Notes: generated from the letters alone by a model not told the origin. 64,000 nt of DNA from Elizabethkingia meningoseptica_A (GCF_045762675.1 NZ_JBJDLK010000005.1:62001-126000), one strand, 5' to 3'. Positions 18,277-27,785 are shown, numbered from the stretch's first letter. Numbers and translations: made by a program.

Positions 18277-19431
18277 CCATTTCTCTACAACAGCTTTCCA
18301 TCCTGCACCTACTGAAGCTTCAAATACTTTGGATTTAGACCCGCTTCCATAAGCAAAGAAACCGATCTTTTTACCCTGCAGATCTTCTCCTTCATCGGAT
18401 GCCACCTGTAATGCAGAAAGAAGCGCCATAAATACAGATGCTGTATACATGTTTCCTATTTCTGAAGAGGCCCGTTGAGAGGTTTCAATTTTTTCATTTA
18501 CCAATGCTTTATAAGCATCACTTCCTGCAACAGCTTTCAGGTCATCATTTGTTGCATGTGGCAGATTATTTTCCATAGCAAAGATTTCACTGAAAATTCT
18601 TTTTCCGTGGAATGCATATGGCAAATGGAATATTAAAAATCTCCAGTCTGCAAAAGCATTATTGGTAATTCCTTTCTCTTCTTTAAAATGCAGATATGCT
18701 TCACGTATTCTGTCTTTAAAACATTCATTGGAATATTGCCCGTCGAAAACAGGCTCGTCCGAGAAAACTTCAATTTTATCAGGGAAGCTTTCCGGTGCCT
18801 GCGTCAAATCTTTTTTATCATAATGTCTTCTTGGTTTAAAGAAGTCGAAAACACTTTCCATTCCTGTTCCCCAATGGTTTTCAATTTCCAGCAGGTCAGG
18901 CCTGGAAGAGATTAATAATGCTACAGCGCCACCACCTTGTGTGTATTCTCCGCCTGATACCAATTCGTATTTGGCATAATCTGAGGCTATAATTACTGCT
19001 TTCTTATGCGGATTGACCCTTACATAATCTATGGCATTCTGTAATGCATCGACACCACCTATACACGCAAATGTCATATCAACAGTATCGCAGTTTTTAA
19101 AACAACGGTTTCCGTATTTAGATTCAAGTACCTGTTCAACCATTTGCACAGCAAGCGTTGCCGTAGGTTTTGCAGCATCCAGTGCGCTTTCGGTTCCTAA
19201 ATAAACTCTGCTTATTTCTTTAGGATTAATTTCGTAATCATTGATTAATCTTAGGAGAGCTTCTGCTGCAAATGTCGCAGCATCTTCATGTACATCCGGA
19301 AAAGCCATTTTATGAAGCCCGAGGCCTTTTTCAAGTTTCAACGGATCGATTCCTCTGTTTTCTGCTAATTCTTTGATTTCCAAATACAAATGCGGCACAT
19401 AGTAAGAAGCCGCTTCAACTCCAACTTTCAT
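18100..19431 (-). CDS. mvaS: Hydroxymethylglutaryl-CoA synthase
   Basis: 443 residues. It has the thiolase-like fold signatures of bacterial HMG-CoA synthase: the general acid/base Glu81 in YLGTESALDAAKP, the acyl-carrying Cys123 in DMTFACIGGVDAL, the HLPYAFHGKR His and the FAYGSGSKSKVFEASV segment near the C-terminus. It condenses acetyl-CoA with acetoacetyl-CoA to HMG-CoA, an early step of the mevalonate route to isoprenoids, which flavobacteria use. A mevalonate-diphosphate decarboxylase gene lies at 29710. The last 59 codons are duplicated 6.5 kb away at the far side of a SusC/SusD cassette. Confidence 0.92.
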   Translation of the reverse strand: MKVGVEAASYYVPHLYLEIKELAENRGIDPLKLEKGLGLHKMAFPDVHEDAATFAAEALLRLINDYEINPKEISRVYLGTESALDAAKPTATLAVQMVEQVLESKYGNRCFKNCDTVDMTFACIGGVDALQNAIDYVRVNPHKKAVIIASDYAKYELVSGGEYTQGGGAVALLISSRPDLLEIENHWGTGMESVFDFFKPRRHYDKKDLTQAPESFPDKIEVFSDEPVFDGQYSNECFKDRIREAYLHFKEEKGITNNAFADWRFLIFHLPYAFHGKRIFSEIFAMENNLPHATNDDLKAVAGSDAYKALVNEKIETSQRASSEIGNMYTASVFMALLSALQVASDEGEDLQGKKIGFFAYGSGSKSKVFEASVGAGWKAVVEKWNLFENLKERQSIDFVTYEKLHRKQLENSVVSDKKGFKLDYTEAENPVLKGARYYQYID

Positions 19432-19544
19432 AAATATTAGTTTTTGTAAAAAACCTTACGAAGTTAGGGAGTTGCAATTAAATAGAAAAAAATATGGCGT
19501 ACTATTTTTACCTTAGCACGCCATAAATTACATCATTCATCAAT

Positions 19545-19913
19545 TTATTGAGGCAAGTCCTCAGAATTTTTCCTGTTTTTAGAGACTACTTTCTCTAAAA
19601 TATATTTTATTGAAGATCCGTCTGCCGGAGGATTTGGTATTTTTTCTGTTTTTACTTTCAGAACGTATTCATAACCTGGTTCATAAGTAAACCCCTGAAT
19701 AGACTGATACATATACCCCCAGTTTTTGGAATCTCCCTCTTTTACTAAATAACATTTCTGTTTTCCAACGCCTGTACAATCCACTTGCTTTGATGCCACT
19801 ACAAAGGTTGCTGACTTTGAGTCATTGTGTGTTTTTTGTACGTTACACTGCTGAAGTGCAAAAAGCCCTCCCCCTACAATAAATAATTTGCCAACTGCAA
19901 TAAACTTTTTCAT
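19545..19913 (-). CDS. DUF4377 lipoprotein
   Basis: 122 residues from the Met that starts a lipoprotein signal (MKKFIAVGKLFIVGGGLFALQQC); the upstream ATG at 19940 would add nine polar residues in front and is less likely. After the lipid-anchored Cys the domain shows VDCTGVGKQKCYLVKEGDS, IQGFTYEPGYEYVLKVK and NPPADGSS, the pattern of DUF4377 (often next to META/HslJ-type domains in stress lipoproteins). The function is unknown. It is divergent from the esterase gene at 19974, with about 60 bp for both promoters. Confidence 0.8.
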   Translation of the reverse strand: MKKFIAVGKLFIVGGGLFALQQCNVQKTHNDSKSATFVVASKQVDCTGVGKQKCYLVKEGDSKNWGYMYQSIQGFTYEPGYEYVLKVKTEKIPNPPADGSSIKYILEKVVSKNRKNSEDLPQ

Positions 19914-19973
19914 AAATTTATATTTGCGGGGTATAGACAAGAATCATACCACCTTAAATTTTAGATAATACTG

Positions 19974-21107
19974 ATGAAAAAATTATTTATCCTGAGTCTT
20001 ATGGTAAATCTTTCTTCTCTACATGCACAGATTAAAATCATAATAAAATCTGTTCCTGAAACAACTCCTGTGAACACTGTCCTGTATCTGGCATCATCTC
20101 TTAATCAATGGAACCCTAAGGATGAAAATTTTATATTTCACAAAAATGAAAACGGAAATCCGGAAATCACCATTCAAAATCAGAATAAACCTATTGAGTT
20201 TAAAGTAACCCGGGGAAGCTGGGATCTTTCCGAAGCTGATGAAAAAGGAAATGCGGCAGAAAACCATAAAATAAGTACGTCCGCTGTTCCGCAGGTTATA
20301 GAAATAGCTATAAAAAACTGGACATCTGTACAGCAAAAGCAACATACTGCCGCCTCTAATGTTATCGTTCTGGATGAAAAGTTTAATATTCCACAACTTA
20401 ATACTTCACGGCGGGTATGGGTATACCTTCCGCCGGATTATAAGAGTTCCGGCAAAAAATATCCGGTGATTTATATGCACGACGGGCAAAACCTTTTTGA
20501 TGATGCTACTTCTTTTTCCGGTGAATGGGGTATTGATGAAACGCTGAATCAATTGTGGAATGAACACCAGTTTTCTGCAATTGTTGTGGGGGTAGATAAC
20601 GGCGGTGACAAGCGACTGGATGAATATTCCCCCTGGAAAAATGAGCAATATCAGAAAGGCGGAGAAGGAGATCTCTATCTGGATTTTCTGGCCACCACAC
20701 TCAAGCCCTATATTGACAAACATTACCGGTCTCTTCCCCAACCAAAGAACACCGCCTTAATAGGCAGCTCAATGGGTGGACTGATTTCTTTCTACGGCGG
20801 ATTAAAATACCCGGATATATTTGGAAGAATTGGTGTTTTTAGTCCTGCTTTCTGGTTTGTATCGGACGATCTGCAAACTTTTATAACAGTTCATCATAAG
20901 AATCTGAAACAATCTAAATTCTATTTTCTGGCAGGAAGGCAAGAAGATGATACAATGGTTCCTCAAATGGAAAGCATGGAAAAACTACTTTTCCAATCCG
21001 TTCCACAGAATCATGTTTTTTCAAAAATAGATGAGGAAGGCACTCATTCCGAACATTTCTGGAAAGGGGAGTTTGCGAATGCGGTATTGTGGCTTTATGC
21101 TAAATGA
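19974..21107 (+). CDS. Secreted esterase, alpha/beta hydrolase of the esterase D/enterochelin esterase type
   Basis: 377 residues with a signal peptide (to about residue 19, LHAQ). Residues 20-120 form an immunoglobulin-like/CBM-like module (LYLASSLNQWNPKDENFIFHKN), followed by a PF00756-type esterase domain: RRVWVYLPPDYKSSGKKYPVIYMHDGQNLFD, the nucleophile elbow GSSMGG with its Ser, an Asp in a GRQEDD-like segment, and a catalytic His in GTHSEHFW. Similar two-module enzymes hydrolyse acetyl, feruloyl or siderophore esters in the periplasm or outside the cell. The substrate cannot be told here. A hairpin terminator follows. Confidence 0.87.
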   Translation: MKKLFILSLMVNLSSLHAQIKIIIKSVPETTPVNTVLYLASSLNQWNPKDENFIFHKNENGNPEITIQNQNKPIEFKVTRGSWDLSEADEKGNAAENHKISTSAVPQVIEIAIKNWTSVQQKQHTAASNVIVLDEKFNIPQLNTSRRVWVYLPPDYKSSGKKYPVIYMHDGQNLFDDATSFSGEWGIDETLNQLWNEHQFSAIVVGVDNGGDKRLDEYSPWKNEQYQKGGEGDLYLDFLATTLKPYIDKHYRSLPQPKNTALIGSSMGGLISFYGGLKYPDIFGRIGVFSPAFWFVSDDLQTFITVHHKNLKQSKFYFLAGRQEDDTMVPQMESMEKLLFQSVPQNHVFSKIDEEGTHSEHFWKGEFANAVLWLYAK

Positions 21108-21126
21108 GCGTAACAGCTGAATAAAA

Positions 21127-21162
21127 TAAAAGGTGAATTTAAAATTATAAATCCACCTTTAT
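21127..21162 (+). terminator. Terminator of the esterase gene
   Basis: AAAAGGTG-ATTTA pairs with TAAAT-CACCTTT across an AT-rich loop (one or two bulges), 20 bases after the stop codon. Confidence 0.65.
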
Positions 21163-21294
21163 ATATTATTGATAACTACATAGGGTATTTTACAATTCAC
21201 TTTTCAAAGCTAACAACAGGACACATAGCTACTGTGTAAAATTTATTTCCTATATAAATTCTCAGAGCTTAATTCTGGGTAGTTTAAAATATCT

Positions 21295-21798
21295 CTATTT
21301 ATCGTAATGGTTTGGATGCTGTGTTTTGATCACCTCAACTGTTCCCAATACTTTATCTTTTAGTGAATCCTGATATTTTTGTAATTTTTCAGTAACATTT
21401 TCATCAGCACTCCCTATTATTTTAGCAGCTAATATTCCCGCATTCAGTGCCCCGTTTAAAGCAACTGTAGCTACCGGAATACCACCAGGCATCTGAAGAA
21501 TTGACAATACGGAATCCCAGCCATCAATAGAATTACTGGATAAAATAGGAACACCAATCACAGGTAAAGTTGTACAGCTTGCTACCATTCCCGGAAGGTG
21601 AGCTGCTCCTCCGGCACCGGCAATTATAACTTTTAATCCTCTTTCCTTTGCTGATTTGGCATATTCAAACATACGTTCCGGAGTTCTGTGTGCAGAAACA
21701 ACGGTAAGCTCGTACGGAACACCTAAATCGTTAAGAAAATTAGCTGCCTGCTCCATAATTGGCAAGTCGCTTTGACTGCCCATAATAATTCCGATCAT
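21295..21798 (-). CDS. purE: 5-(carboxyamino)imidazole ribonucleotide mutase
   Basis: 167 residues, the normal length of class I PurE. Visible signatures are IIMGSQSDLPIM at the N-terminus, the SAHRTPERM segment, GAGGAAHLPGMVA and the SIDGWDSVLSILQMPGGIPVATVAL region. It converts N5-CAIR to CAIR in de novo purine synthesis. Its usual partner purK is 2 kb upstream on the same strand but is separated by a rightward transporter gene, so the two are not one operon here. Confidence 0.96.
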   Translation of the reverse strand: MIGIIMGSQSDLPIMEQAANFLNDLGVPYELTVVSAHRTPERMFEYAKSAKERGLKVIIAGAGGAAHLPGMVASCTTLPVIGVPILSSNSIDGWDSVLSILQMPGGIPVATVALNGALNAGILAAKIIGSADENVTEKLQKYQDSLKDKVLGTVEVIKTQHPNHYDK

Positions 21799-22014
21799 GT
21801 TTACTTTTATTAGATGTTCAAAGATAAGGAAATTGAAGAAAAAGCATATAATTATACCAACAGATCTACCTTCATGATGTTAATCCTTAATGGCAAAAAA
21901 CATTTATATGACCTCCTCCGCTCCCAATGGATCTCCTATATGGAATTAATATTTTAATAATATTATAATTGGCCACAACGCCTTATTTCAGGTTAAAATA
22001 TAAAAACTAATAAA

Positions 22015-22022
22015 TATCTTTG
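22015..22022 (+). promoter_or_regulatory. Bacteroidota -7 box upstream of the EamA gene
   Basis: TATCTTTG matches the TAnnTTTG consensus, 22 bases before the TTG start at 22045. A -33 TTG is not clear. Confidence 0.55.
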
Positions 22023-22044
22023 CAGTTCTTATTTCCAATTCATT

Positions 22045-22977
22045 TTGAAAGATTACAAGTTATTATTTGCGATTGTTACGGTGGCTCTCGTATGGGGTAC
22101 TACATTTTTAGGAATACGGGTAGCTGTGGAAAGTATTCCGGGGTGGTTTGTTGCCGGAATCCGCCAGCTTTTGGCGGCTCTTATTATGGGAAGCATTTTA
22201 CTTTCCCGCAGACAATTAAAATGGATTGGATGGAAAAACTTACGTTATCAGCTTATTTTTTCTACACTTATGCTTATTGGTGCTAATGGTTTAACAACGG
22301 TTGCTGAAGAGAATGTTACCAGTAGTCTGGCATCGTTAATCAGTGCATGTGCACCTATTCTTGTTTTTCTGGGGAGCCTTGCAATAGGTTTGCAAAAATT
22401 CAGCTGGCGCGCCATGACTGGTATTCTCATCTGTTTTTCCGGGGTTATTTTTATTTTCTGGGATGGATTAAAAGATCTGGCGAATCCAAGCTACAGAAAC
22501 GGTATTATTCTGATGTTCTTTGCTATTTCCGGCTGGGCATCGGGAACTATATTTACTAAAAAGATGAATATTCAGAGCGGCAATATATCTCTAAATTTAT
22601 TTTATCAGTTTGCATTTGCCGGAATTGTACAGATTATGCTGGCTTTTATCTTTTCGGAGAATTATAATTTTGGCAACTGGACGCCGCGAAGTATTTCTGC
22701 AATGATCTATCTGGCTGTTTTCGGATCTGTTACAGCATTCTTTGCATTTCATTATGCCCTGACCAAAATAACACCGATTCAGGTATCTATTCTGGCTTAT
22801 ATCAATACCATTATTGCCATTTTCCTGGGCTGGCTTCTTCTTGATGAAAAAATCTCTGCAAAATTCATTATTGCAGCTGTGCTGATTATTTGTGGCGTAT
22901 TTATTACCAATTACAAACCAAAATCGGAGCGACAGCCGGCACTAAAGCTTCGTGAAGAAAATCCGGAATCGTTATAA
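22045..22977 (+). CDS. EamA/DMT superfamily transporter
   Basis: 310 residues with about ten transmembrane helices arranged as two EamA repeats (the first opens VALVWGTTFLGIRVAV, the second AISGWASGTIFTKK). These are inner-membrane exporters of amino acids, purines or other metabolites. The start is a TTG (22045): it is the only start codon upstream of the conserved first helix, and the -7 box 22 bases earlier fits it. Charged C-terminal tail after the last helix. The substrate is unknown. Confidence 0.87.
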   Translation: MKDYKLLFAIVTVALVWGTTFLGIRVAVESIPGWFVAGIRQLLAALIMGSILLSRRQLKWIGWKNLRYQLIFSTLMLIGANGLTTVAEENVTSSLASLISACAPILVFLGSLAIGLQKFSWRAMTGILICFSGVIFIFWDGLKDLANPSYRNGIILMFFAISGWASGTIFTKKMNIQSGNISLNLFYQFAFAGIVQIMLAFIFSENYNFGNWTPRSISAMIYLAVFGSVTAFFAFHYALTKITPIQVSILAYINTIIAIFLGWLLLDEKISAKFIIAAVLIICGVFITNYKPKSERQPALKLREENPESL

Positions 22978-23071
22978 ACGGCTTTAAAATAATTTTCCGG
23001 CTCAGATTTTCTAATTATCAAAGAAAAAACAGAACCGGAACAGTAATTTGTACTATTATATTTTGTGCAGA

Positions 23072-23809
23072 TTAATCAAAAGTTTTCTTTGAATCTTCCA
23101 CTAAAGAATTAAGTTCTTTCAGCTCTTCTGCAGTAAGATCACGCCATTTCCCGACTGGCAAATCGAGCCTGATATTCATAATCCGGATGCGCTTCAGTTT
23201 TTTAACCTCATAGCCCAGATACTCACACATTCTCCGAATTTGTCTGTTAAGCCCTTGTGTCAGGATAATCCGAAAATTAAATGTATCGATTTGTTCTACT
23301 TCACATTTTTTAGTTACGGTATCCAGAATAGGAACTCCGTTTCTCATCTTCTCCAGAAAACGGGGAGTTATAGGCTGATTAACCCTTACCAGATATTCCT
23401 TTTCGTGGTTATTTCTTGCACGGAGAATCTTATTCACAATATCACCATCTGAAGTAAGCAGAATCAATCCTTCACTTGGTTTATCCAGTCTGCCGATTGG
23501 AAAAATCCGTTTAGGGTGGTTAATAAATTCAACAATATTATTTTTTTCGCGCTTGGTATCGGTTGTGCAGACTATTCCCACAGGTTTGTTAAGGGCGATA
23601 TAAACATGCTCTTCTTCTGTTTTCCTGATAGAAACTCCGTCTACCATAATTTCATCCTCATCGGAAACCTTGGTTCCCAATTCCGGTAATTTTCCGTTGA
23701 TTGTTATTCTGCCTTCTTCCAAAAGTTTATCAGCTGCTCTTCTGGAACAGTATCCTACTTCTGAAAGATATTTATTGATACGCGTTTTTTCCAAGTTGTT
23801 AAATTTCAA
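23072..23809 (-). CDS. rluF: 23S rRNA pseudouridine synthase, RluF type
   Basis: 245 residues. An N-terminal S4 RNA-binding domain (RINKYLSEVGYCSRRAADKLLEEGRITING) is followed by the RsuA/RluB/E/F catalytic domain with the GRLDKPSEGLILLTSDGD motif holding the catalytic Asp, and the C-terminal GLNRQIRRMCEYLGYEVKKLKRIRI typical of RluF. It would isomerise a uridine near position 2604 of 23S rRNA. The stop codon is only two bases from the purK stop-start junction upstream, so it is the second gene of a purK-rluF transcript. RluF is preferred over RluB/RluE because of the C-terminal motif, but is not certain. Confidence 0.88.
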   Translation of the reverse strand: MKFNNLEKTRINKYLSEVGYCSRRAADKLLEEGRITINGKLPELGTKVSDEDEIMVDGVSIRKTEEEHVYIALNKPVGIVCTTDTKREKNNIVEFINHPKRIFPIGRLDKPSEGLILLTSDGDIVNKILRARNNHEKEYLVRVNQPITPRFLEKMRNGVPILDTVTKKCEVEQIDTFNFRIILTQGLNRQIRRMCEYLGYEVKKLKRIRIMNIRLDLPVGKWRDLTAEELKELNSLVEDSKKTFD

Positions 23810-23811
23810 TA

Positions 23812-24921
23812 TTATTCTGCAATGACCTGCACCATTTCTTTTATTTTCACCAGCTTCTCCATCAGTTCTTCACGGGAATCTGCCAAAACATTAATGTGTC
23901 CCATTTTTCTTCCCGGTTTGGTTTCTGTTTTACCATACAGGTGAACATAGGTTTTAGGCAGTTTTAATGCTTCTTCTAATCCTTTGTAAATAACTTTTCC
24001 GGTAAATCCTTCTGCTCCTACCAGATTAAGCATTCCGCTGTACCCTATTGCATCGGTATCAGCCAGAGGCAAATTCTTAACTACACGGTACATTTGTTCG
24101 AATTGTGAATTACTGTTTCCTTCCTGACTCTGATGTCCTGAATTATGAAGTCTCGGAGCGGTTTCATTTACCCACACTTTACCGTTTTTGTCCAGAAATA
24201 ACTCTATTGCAAATAGGCCCGGAGAGTTAACCGCCTGCAAAAACTTCTCTGTAATTGCTGCAATCTGACTTTCGGTATTTTCATTGAGCATGGTAGGACA
24301 GATATTGAAATCCAGTAAGTTCAGTTTAGGATCTGCTACCATTTCTGTTACCGGGAATATTCTGGTTTCACCATTTTCATTTCTCGCTACTATAACAGAT
24401 AATTCTTTATCGATGTCTACAAGGTTTTCCAAAACTGAAGGAGCATCCCATAGATTTTTAAGATCATCTTCAGTACGGATTACCTGTACTCCTTTTCCGT
24501 CATAGCCTCCGGTATTCATTTTTTGTACAAAAGGCAGTGCGAAGCTTATCTCCGATTTGTTTTGTACGGTTTGAAAATCCGGACTGGGAATATGATGTTC
24601 TTTGTAAAATTCTTTCTGAAGAATTTTCTGCTGAATTGTTTTTATAATTCTGGAATTAGGAACAACCTTTACTCCATTCTTCTCCAGTTCCTCCAGAGCA
24701 TCAGCATTTACATGTTCTATTTCGATAGTTACCACATCCTTATCCTGGCCAAAGTCCAGTACAGTCTGGTAATCATTAAAATTTCCTTGTGTAAAATAAG
24801 AGATATTATGGCAAGGTGCATCTGCTGCGGGATCCAGTGTATAAAATTCATCATCGTATTTTAATGCACTCTGAATCAACATTCTTCCGAGCTGTCCGCC
24901 TCCTAAGATTCCTATTTTCAT
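23812..24921 (-). CDS. purK: 5-(carboxyamino)imidazole ribonucleotide synthase
   Basis: 369 residues with the ATP-grasp organisation of PurK: N-terminal GILGGGQLGRMLIQSA, the central QKMNTGGYDGKGVQVI nucleotide-binding loop, ELFLDKNGKVWVNETAPRLHNSGH with metal-binding Glu and Asn, and a C-terminal domain with HLYGKTETKPGRKMGHI. It makes N5-CAIR from AIR, ATP and bicarbonate; PurE then isomerises it. The start ATG matches the conserved N-terminus exactly. Confidence 0.96.
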   Translation of the reverse strand: MKIGILGGGQLGRMLIQSALKYDDEFYTLDPAADAPCHNISYFTQGNFNDYQTVLDFGQDKDVVTIEIEHVNADALEELEKNGVKVVPNSRIIKTIQQKILQKEFYKEHHIPSPDFQTVQNKSEISFALPFVQKMNTGGYDGKGVQVIRTEDDLKNLWDAPSVLENLVDIDKELSVIVARNENGETRIFPVTEMVADPKLNLLDFNICPTMLNENTESQIAAITEKFLQAVNSPGLFAIELFLDKNGKVWVNETAPRLHNSGHQSQEGNSNSQFEQMYRVVKNLPLADTDAIGYSGMLNLVGAEGFTGKVIYKGLEEALKLPKTYVHLYGKTETKPGRKMGHINVLADSREELMEKLVKIKEMVQVIAE

Positions 24922-24944
24922 TTTTTACTTTTTAGATTTACTTT

Positions 24945-25424
24945 TTATTTTACAATTTCGTTTTTAGCTGCAGCCTCCGCTATACAGTTGTCTTTTCTGC
25001 GTGTATCTATAATATACTGAATCTTCCATTCTCCGGCTTCTTTTATCAGCTGAAAACTGTTAACACCACAATGCGAGAAGGTATCATTGAAATAAAACTG
25101 ATAAGGAGTCCACACCGAAGCCAAATTGCCGTCAATATGAATGGATGAAAAGGAAATCCTTTCATTCAGTGAATTTTTAGCTGCTTTTCCAATAGTCTGA
25201 ATAAACCATGGAATACTTTCGGTTTTCACTTCGCCGCTTTTCAGGATGGTCTGTAAAATGGCTGTTTTGGTAAAACTGCTTTTTACGCTTTCTGTATCGG
25301 AATTTTTCATGCCCATAAAAAGCCGGTTAACAGCTGCTTTTACAGCTTCTTCCTCGGGTACCTGAGAAAAAAACAAGCCGGAAGTCAATCCTAACATCAG
25401 AATAAGACTGCTTTTCATAATCAC
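24945..25424 (-). CDS. Secreted NTF2-like protein (SnoaL/DUF4440-like)
   Basis: 159 residues. A signal peptide (MIMKSSLILMLGLTSGLFFSQ) precedes a cone-shaped NTF2-like domain: AVNRLFMGMKNSDTESVKSSF at its start, then DGNLASVWTPYQFYFNDTFSHCGVNSFQLIKEAGEWKIQYIIDTRR. Two cysteines (CGVN and CIAEA) may form a disulfide outside the cytoplasm. No catalytic residues can be assigned. Its ATG overlaps the stop of the DUF1543 gene upstream by one base, so the two are translationally linked. Confidence 0.75.
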   Translation of the reverse strand: MIMKSSLILMLGLTSGLFFSQVPEEEAVKAAVNRLFMGMKNSDTESVKSSFTKTAILQTILKSGEVKTESIPWFIQTIGKAAKNSLNERISFSSIHIDGNLASVWTPYQFYFNDTFSHCGVNSFQLIKEAGEWKIQYIIDTRRKDNCIAEAAAKNEIVK

Positions 25425-25960
25425 TACTTGAGTTTCATATATCCCAGATGCATTTCATTCTCCTGAATTTCAGCATCTGTTTTTTCCAAAACAATAGCGT
25501 ATTTCTCTTTCATTTCTTTTGGAAGAATATCATGGACATTGAAAATATCATCAATATCTACACCGTGTTTATCATCAATATGGCTTTCAGCTCCCCTGAA
25601 TCCCATATTCTGATAGAAATCTGTCTGCTTTATCCTTTTTACAATTTCTCCCATAGAAGTACCTATCATAAGATGTTGTTCATGGAATTCTTCAAAGAAA
25701 CCGGGTTTGTAACCTCCAAGATTAATAAAGAACAATTGGTTTTCGGCTTTCTGATCATTTCTTTCTACGATCTTGACTTCATAACCGTCTGCAAATTGTA
25801 CTGCCTGATAACAGTCGATGTGGATTTTGGCTCCTTTCCAGAATTCTTTAATCTCCGGAATCAGATCTTCCAGTGTTTCTGCAATTCCGAAAAAGACATC
25901 GTGCTGCTCGATATTTCTTCCCTCAGGAGTAGCGCCAAGGATGACATAGAATAATTTCAT
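25424..25960 (-). CDS. DUF1543 domain protein
   Basis: 178 residues. The opening KLFYVILGATPEGRNIEQHDVFFGIAETLEDLIPEI and the following INLGGYKPGFFEEFHEQHLM are hallmarks of DUF1543, which has two similar halves. The function of the family is unknown; it is cytoplasmic by appearance (no signal peptide or membrane segment). It is followed by the NTF2-like gene with a one-base overlap. Confidence 0.8.
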   Translation of the reverse strand: MKLFYVILGATPEGRNIEQHDVFFGIAETLEDLIPEIKEFWKGAKIHIDCYQAVQFADGYEVKIVERNDQKAENQLFFINLGGYKPGFFEEFHEQHLMIGTSMGEIVKRIKQTDFYQNMGFRGAESHIDDKHGVDIDDIFNVHDILPKEMKEKYAIVLEKTDAEIQENEMHLGYMKLK

Positions 25961-26007
25961 AGCTCTTTTCTTTGCAAAAGTAATGAAATATTATGCTTTT
26001 CTGAAAG

Positions 26008-26391
26008 TTACATTTCATAAAACTCCAAAGGCAGTCCATCGGGGTCTTGTGTAAAAAAGAATTGTTTTCCTGTAAATTCATCAATACGAATTTCTTCACA
26101 CGCCAACCCTTTTGTCTGTAATTCCGATCTTTTACCCTCCACATGCTCTACTGCAAAGGCCAAATGGCGCAGGCCACAGGCTTCCGGTCGTGAGGGCCGT
26201 GCCGGCGGATCAGGGAAAGAAAACAATTCAATAACATAATGTTCTCCTATGGCAAGATCCAGTTTATAAGATTCCCGTTCTTTCCGGTAAACTTCTCTGA
26301 TCATATTAAGTCCCATAATCTCGGTATAGAATTTTTTGGAAACTTCATAATCTGAACAAATAATCGCAATGTGATGAATATGCATTTTCAT
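26008..26391 (-). CDS. VOC family protein, glyoxalase-like (YaeR type)
   Basis: 127 residues forming two beta-alpha-beta-beta-beta VOC modules. Metal-ligand positions are visible as His near residue 6 in IHHIAIICSDYEVSKKFY, Glu in HYVIELFSFPDPP, His in LRHLAFAVEHVE and Glu in GLPLEFYEM. This fits the YaeR/SMU.1112c group of small glyoxalase-like proteins, whose substrates are not known. It stands alone, with a promoter region of ~230 AT-rich bases shared with the divergent endoglycosidase. Confidence 0.85.
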   Translation of the reverse strand: MKMHIHHIAIICSDYEVSKKFYTEIMGLNMIREVYRKERESYKLDLAIGEHYVIELFSFPDPPARPSRPEACGLRHLAFAVEHVEGKRSELQTKGLACEEIRIDEFTGKQFFFTQDPDGLPLEFYEM

Positions 26392-26624
26392 ATATTATAT
26401 CTTTATCACTTTAACGTGATGTTTTATAAATTTAAAACATAAAAACAAATGTAACATTATGTTTAATTCAAACTTTAACACATTTAAATATTTTATTATT
26501 AAAATTAATTTATAATTTTACATTGATGCAAAGATACTCGCATTCATATTAATATAACCAGAACACCGAAACTTTATGAGATAGAATAAAAAACACAAAC
26601 CAAATCACCAATAAGTTTATTACT

Positions 26625-27644
26625 ATGAAAAAACACATTATTCAATTTGTGGCCAATACAAAGAAAAATCTATTTGTATTTTTGGCCCTGCCGTTTTTGT
26701 GGACCTCCTGCAGAAACAATACTGAAATCACAGAAAGCATTTCCCCGAATGCAGAAACCGCTCCCAGAAGTGCACTTGTGACTGCTGATAAAGCATCGGG
26801 TATCAAACTTTTCAGCTTCATGGAAGTTAATGATACCAACCCGCTTAACAACCTTAACTTTACACTTAAAAAAAGTGGTAAACCATTAGTGGATATGGTC
26901 GTTTTATTTTCTGCTAATATCAATTACGATGCAGTAAATGATAAAGTTATTGTAAGCAATAACCCCAATGTACAGCATCTGCTGACGAATAAAGCCAAAT
27001 ATCTGAAGCCTTTGAGAGATAAGGGTATGAAAGTTATTCTGGGTATTTTAGGAAATCATGACAGATCTGGTGTAGCCAACCTTTCCACGGAAAGAGCTAA
27101 ACAATTTGCTCAGGAACTGAAGAAAACATGTGAATTATATGATCTGGACGGTGTATTTTTCGATGATGAGTATTCTGCATATGAAAATCCGCCTCCGGCT
27201 GGTTTCGTAACGCCGTCCAATAATGCAGCTGCACGACTGGCTTATGAAACGAAACAGGCGATGCCTAACAAACTGGTAACGGTGTATGTATATAGCAGAA
27301 CAGCTTCATTCCCTAACCCGGTAGATGGTGTGCAGGCTGGTAAATTTGTAGATTATGCCATTCATGATTACGGTGGCACATGGGATTTGAGCAGCAATTA
27401 TCCCGGTTTACCAAAATCGGGTATGGCAATGGCTTCTCAGGAGTTTAACCTGAACCGTTACGCCTCAGCGCAAACATTAAAGAATTTGCGTACATCCGGC
27501 TATGGAGCCCATATGATCTTTGCAATGGATCCAAATCGCAGTAATTTCACTACGAAACAGCTTCCGGCGATGAAACTGATTGCAAAAGAATTATATGACG
27601 ATGAACTTGTATACACCAATACCCCATACAAAAAGGACTGGTAA
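26625..27644 (+). CDS. Endo-beta-N-acetylglucosaminidase, Endo F1-like (GH18)
   Basis: 339 residues. A ~50-residue leader with an LWTSC lipobox-like sequence (Cys29) precedes a GH18 domain that closely resembles Endo F1 of E. meningoseptica. The active-site motif DGVFFDDE is at 175-182; Glu182 corresponds to the catalytic Glu132 of the mature enzyme if 50 residues are removed. Endo F1 cleaves the chitobiose core of high-mannose and hybrid N-glycans between the two GlcNAc residues. It would act outside the cell on host glycoproteins. Many substitutions separate it from the classical enzyme as I remember it, so it may be a species variant. It has its own terminator and no co-transcribed genes. 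Confidence 0.93.
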   Translation: MKKHIIQFVANTKKNLFVFLALPFLWTSCRNNTEITESISPNAETAPRSALVTADKASGIKLFSFMEVNDTNPLNNLNFTLKKSGKPLVDMVVLFSANINYDAVNDKVIVSNNPNVQHLLTNKAKYLKPLRDKGMKVILGILGNHDRSGVANLSTERAKQFAQELKKTCELYDLDGVFFDDEYSAYENPPPAGFVTPSNNAAARLAYETKQAMPNKLVTVYVYSRTASFPNPVDGVQAGKFVDYAIHDYGGTWDLSSNYPGLPKSGMAMASQEFNLNRYASAQTLKNLRTSGYGAHMIFAMDPNRSNFTTKQLPAMKLIAKELYDDELVYTNTPYKKDW

Positions 27645-27677
27645 AAGAGTGATACTCTAACTTAGTATAAGAAAAAC

Positions 27678-27735
27678 TTGCCTGAAACGGAAAGATGTTT
27701 TTTGGTTTAATCTTTCTGTCTCGGGCAAATTTTAT
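27678..27735 (+). terminator. Terminator of the Endo F1-like gene
   Basis: TTGCCTGAAACGGAAAGAT (27678-27696) pairs with ATCTTTCTGTCTCGGGCAA (27710-27728) with one mismatch and G-T wobbles, followed by ATTTTATTTTT. Confidence 0.85.
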
Positions 27736-27785
27736 TTTTAAAAATTTATTTGCAATGGAAAAGTCAATATATATTCCTGTCCCGA

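Noticed and set aside
25448..25954. 168-codon plus-strand ORF over the DUF1543 gene
   Set aside because: Full antisense overlap with a conserved domain protein; Phe/Ile/Ser-rich composition typical of a shadow frame.
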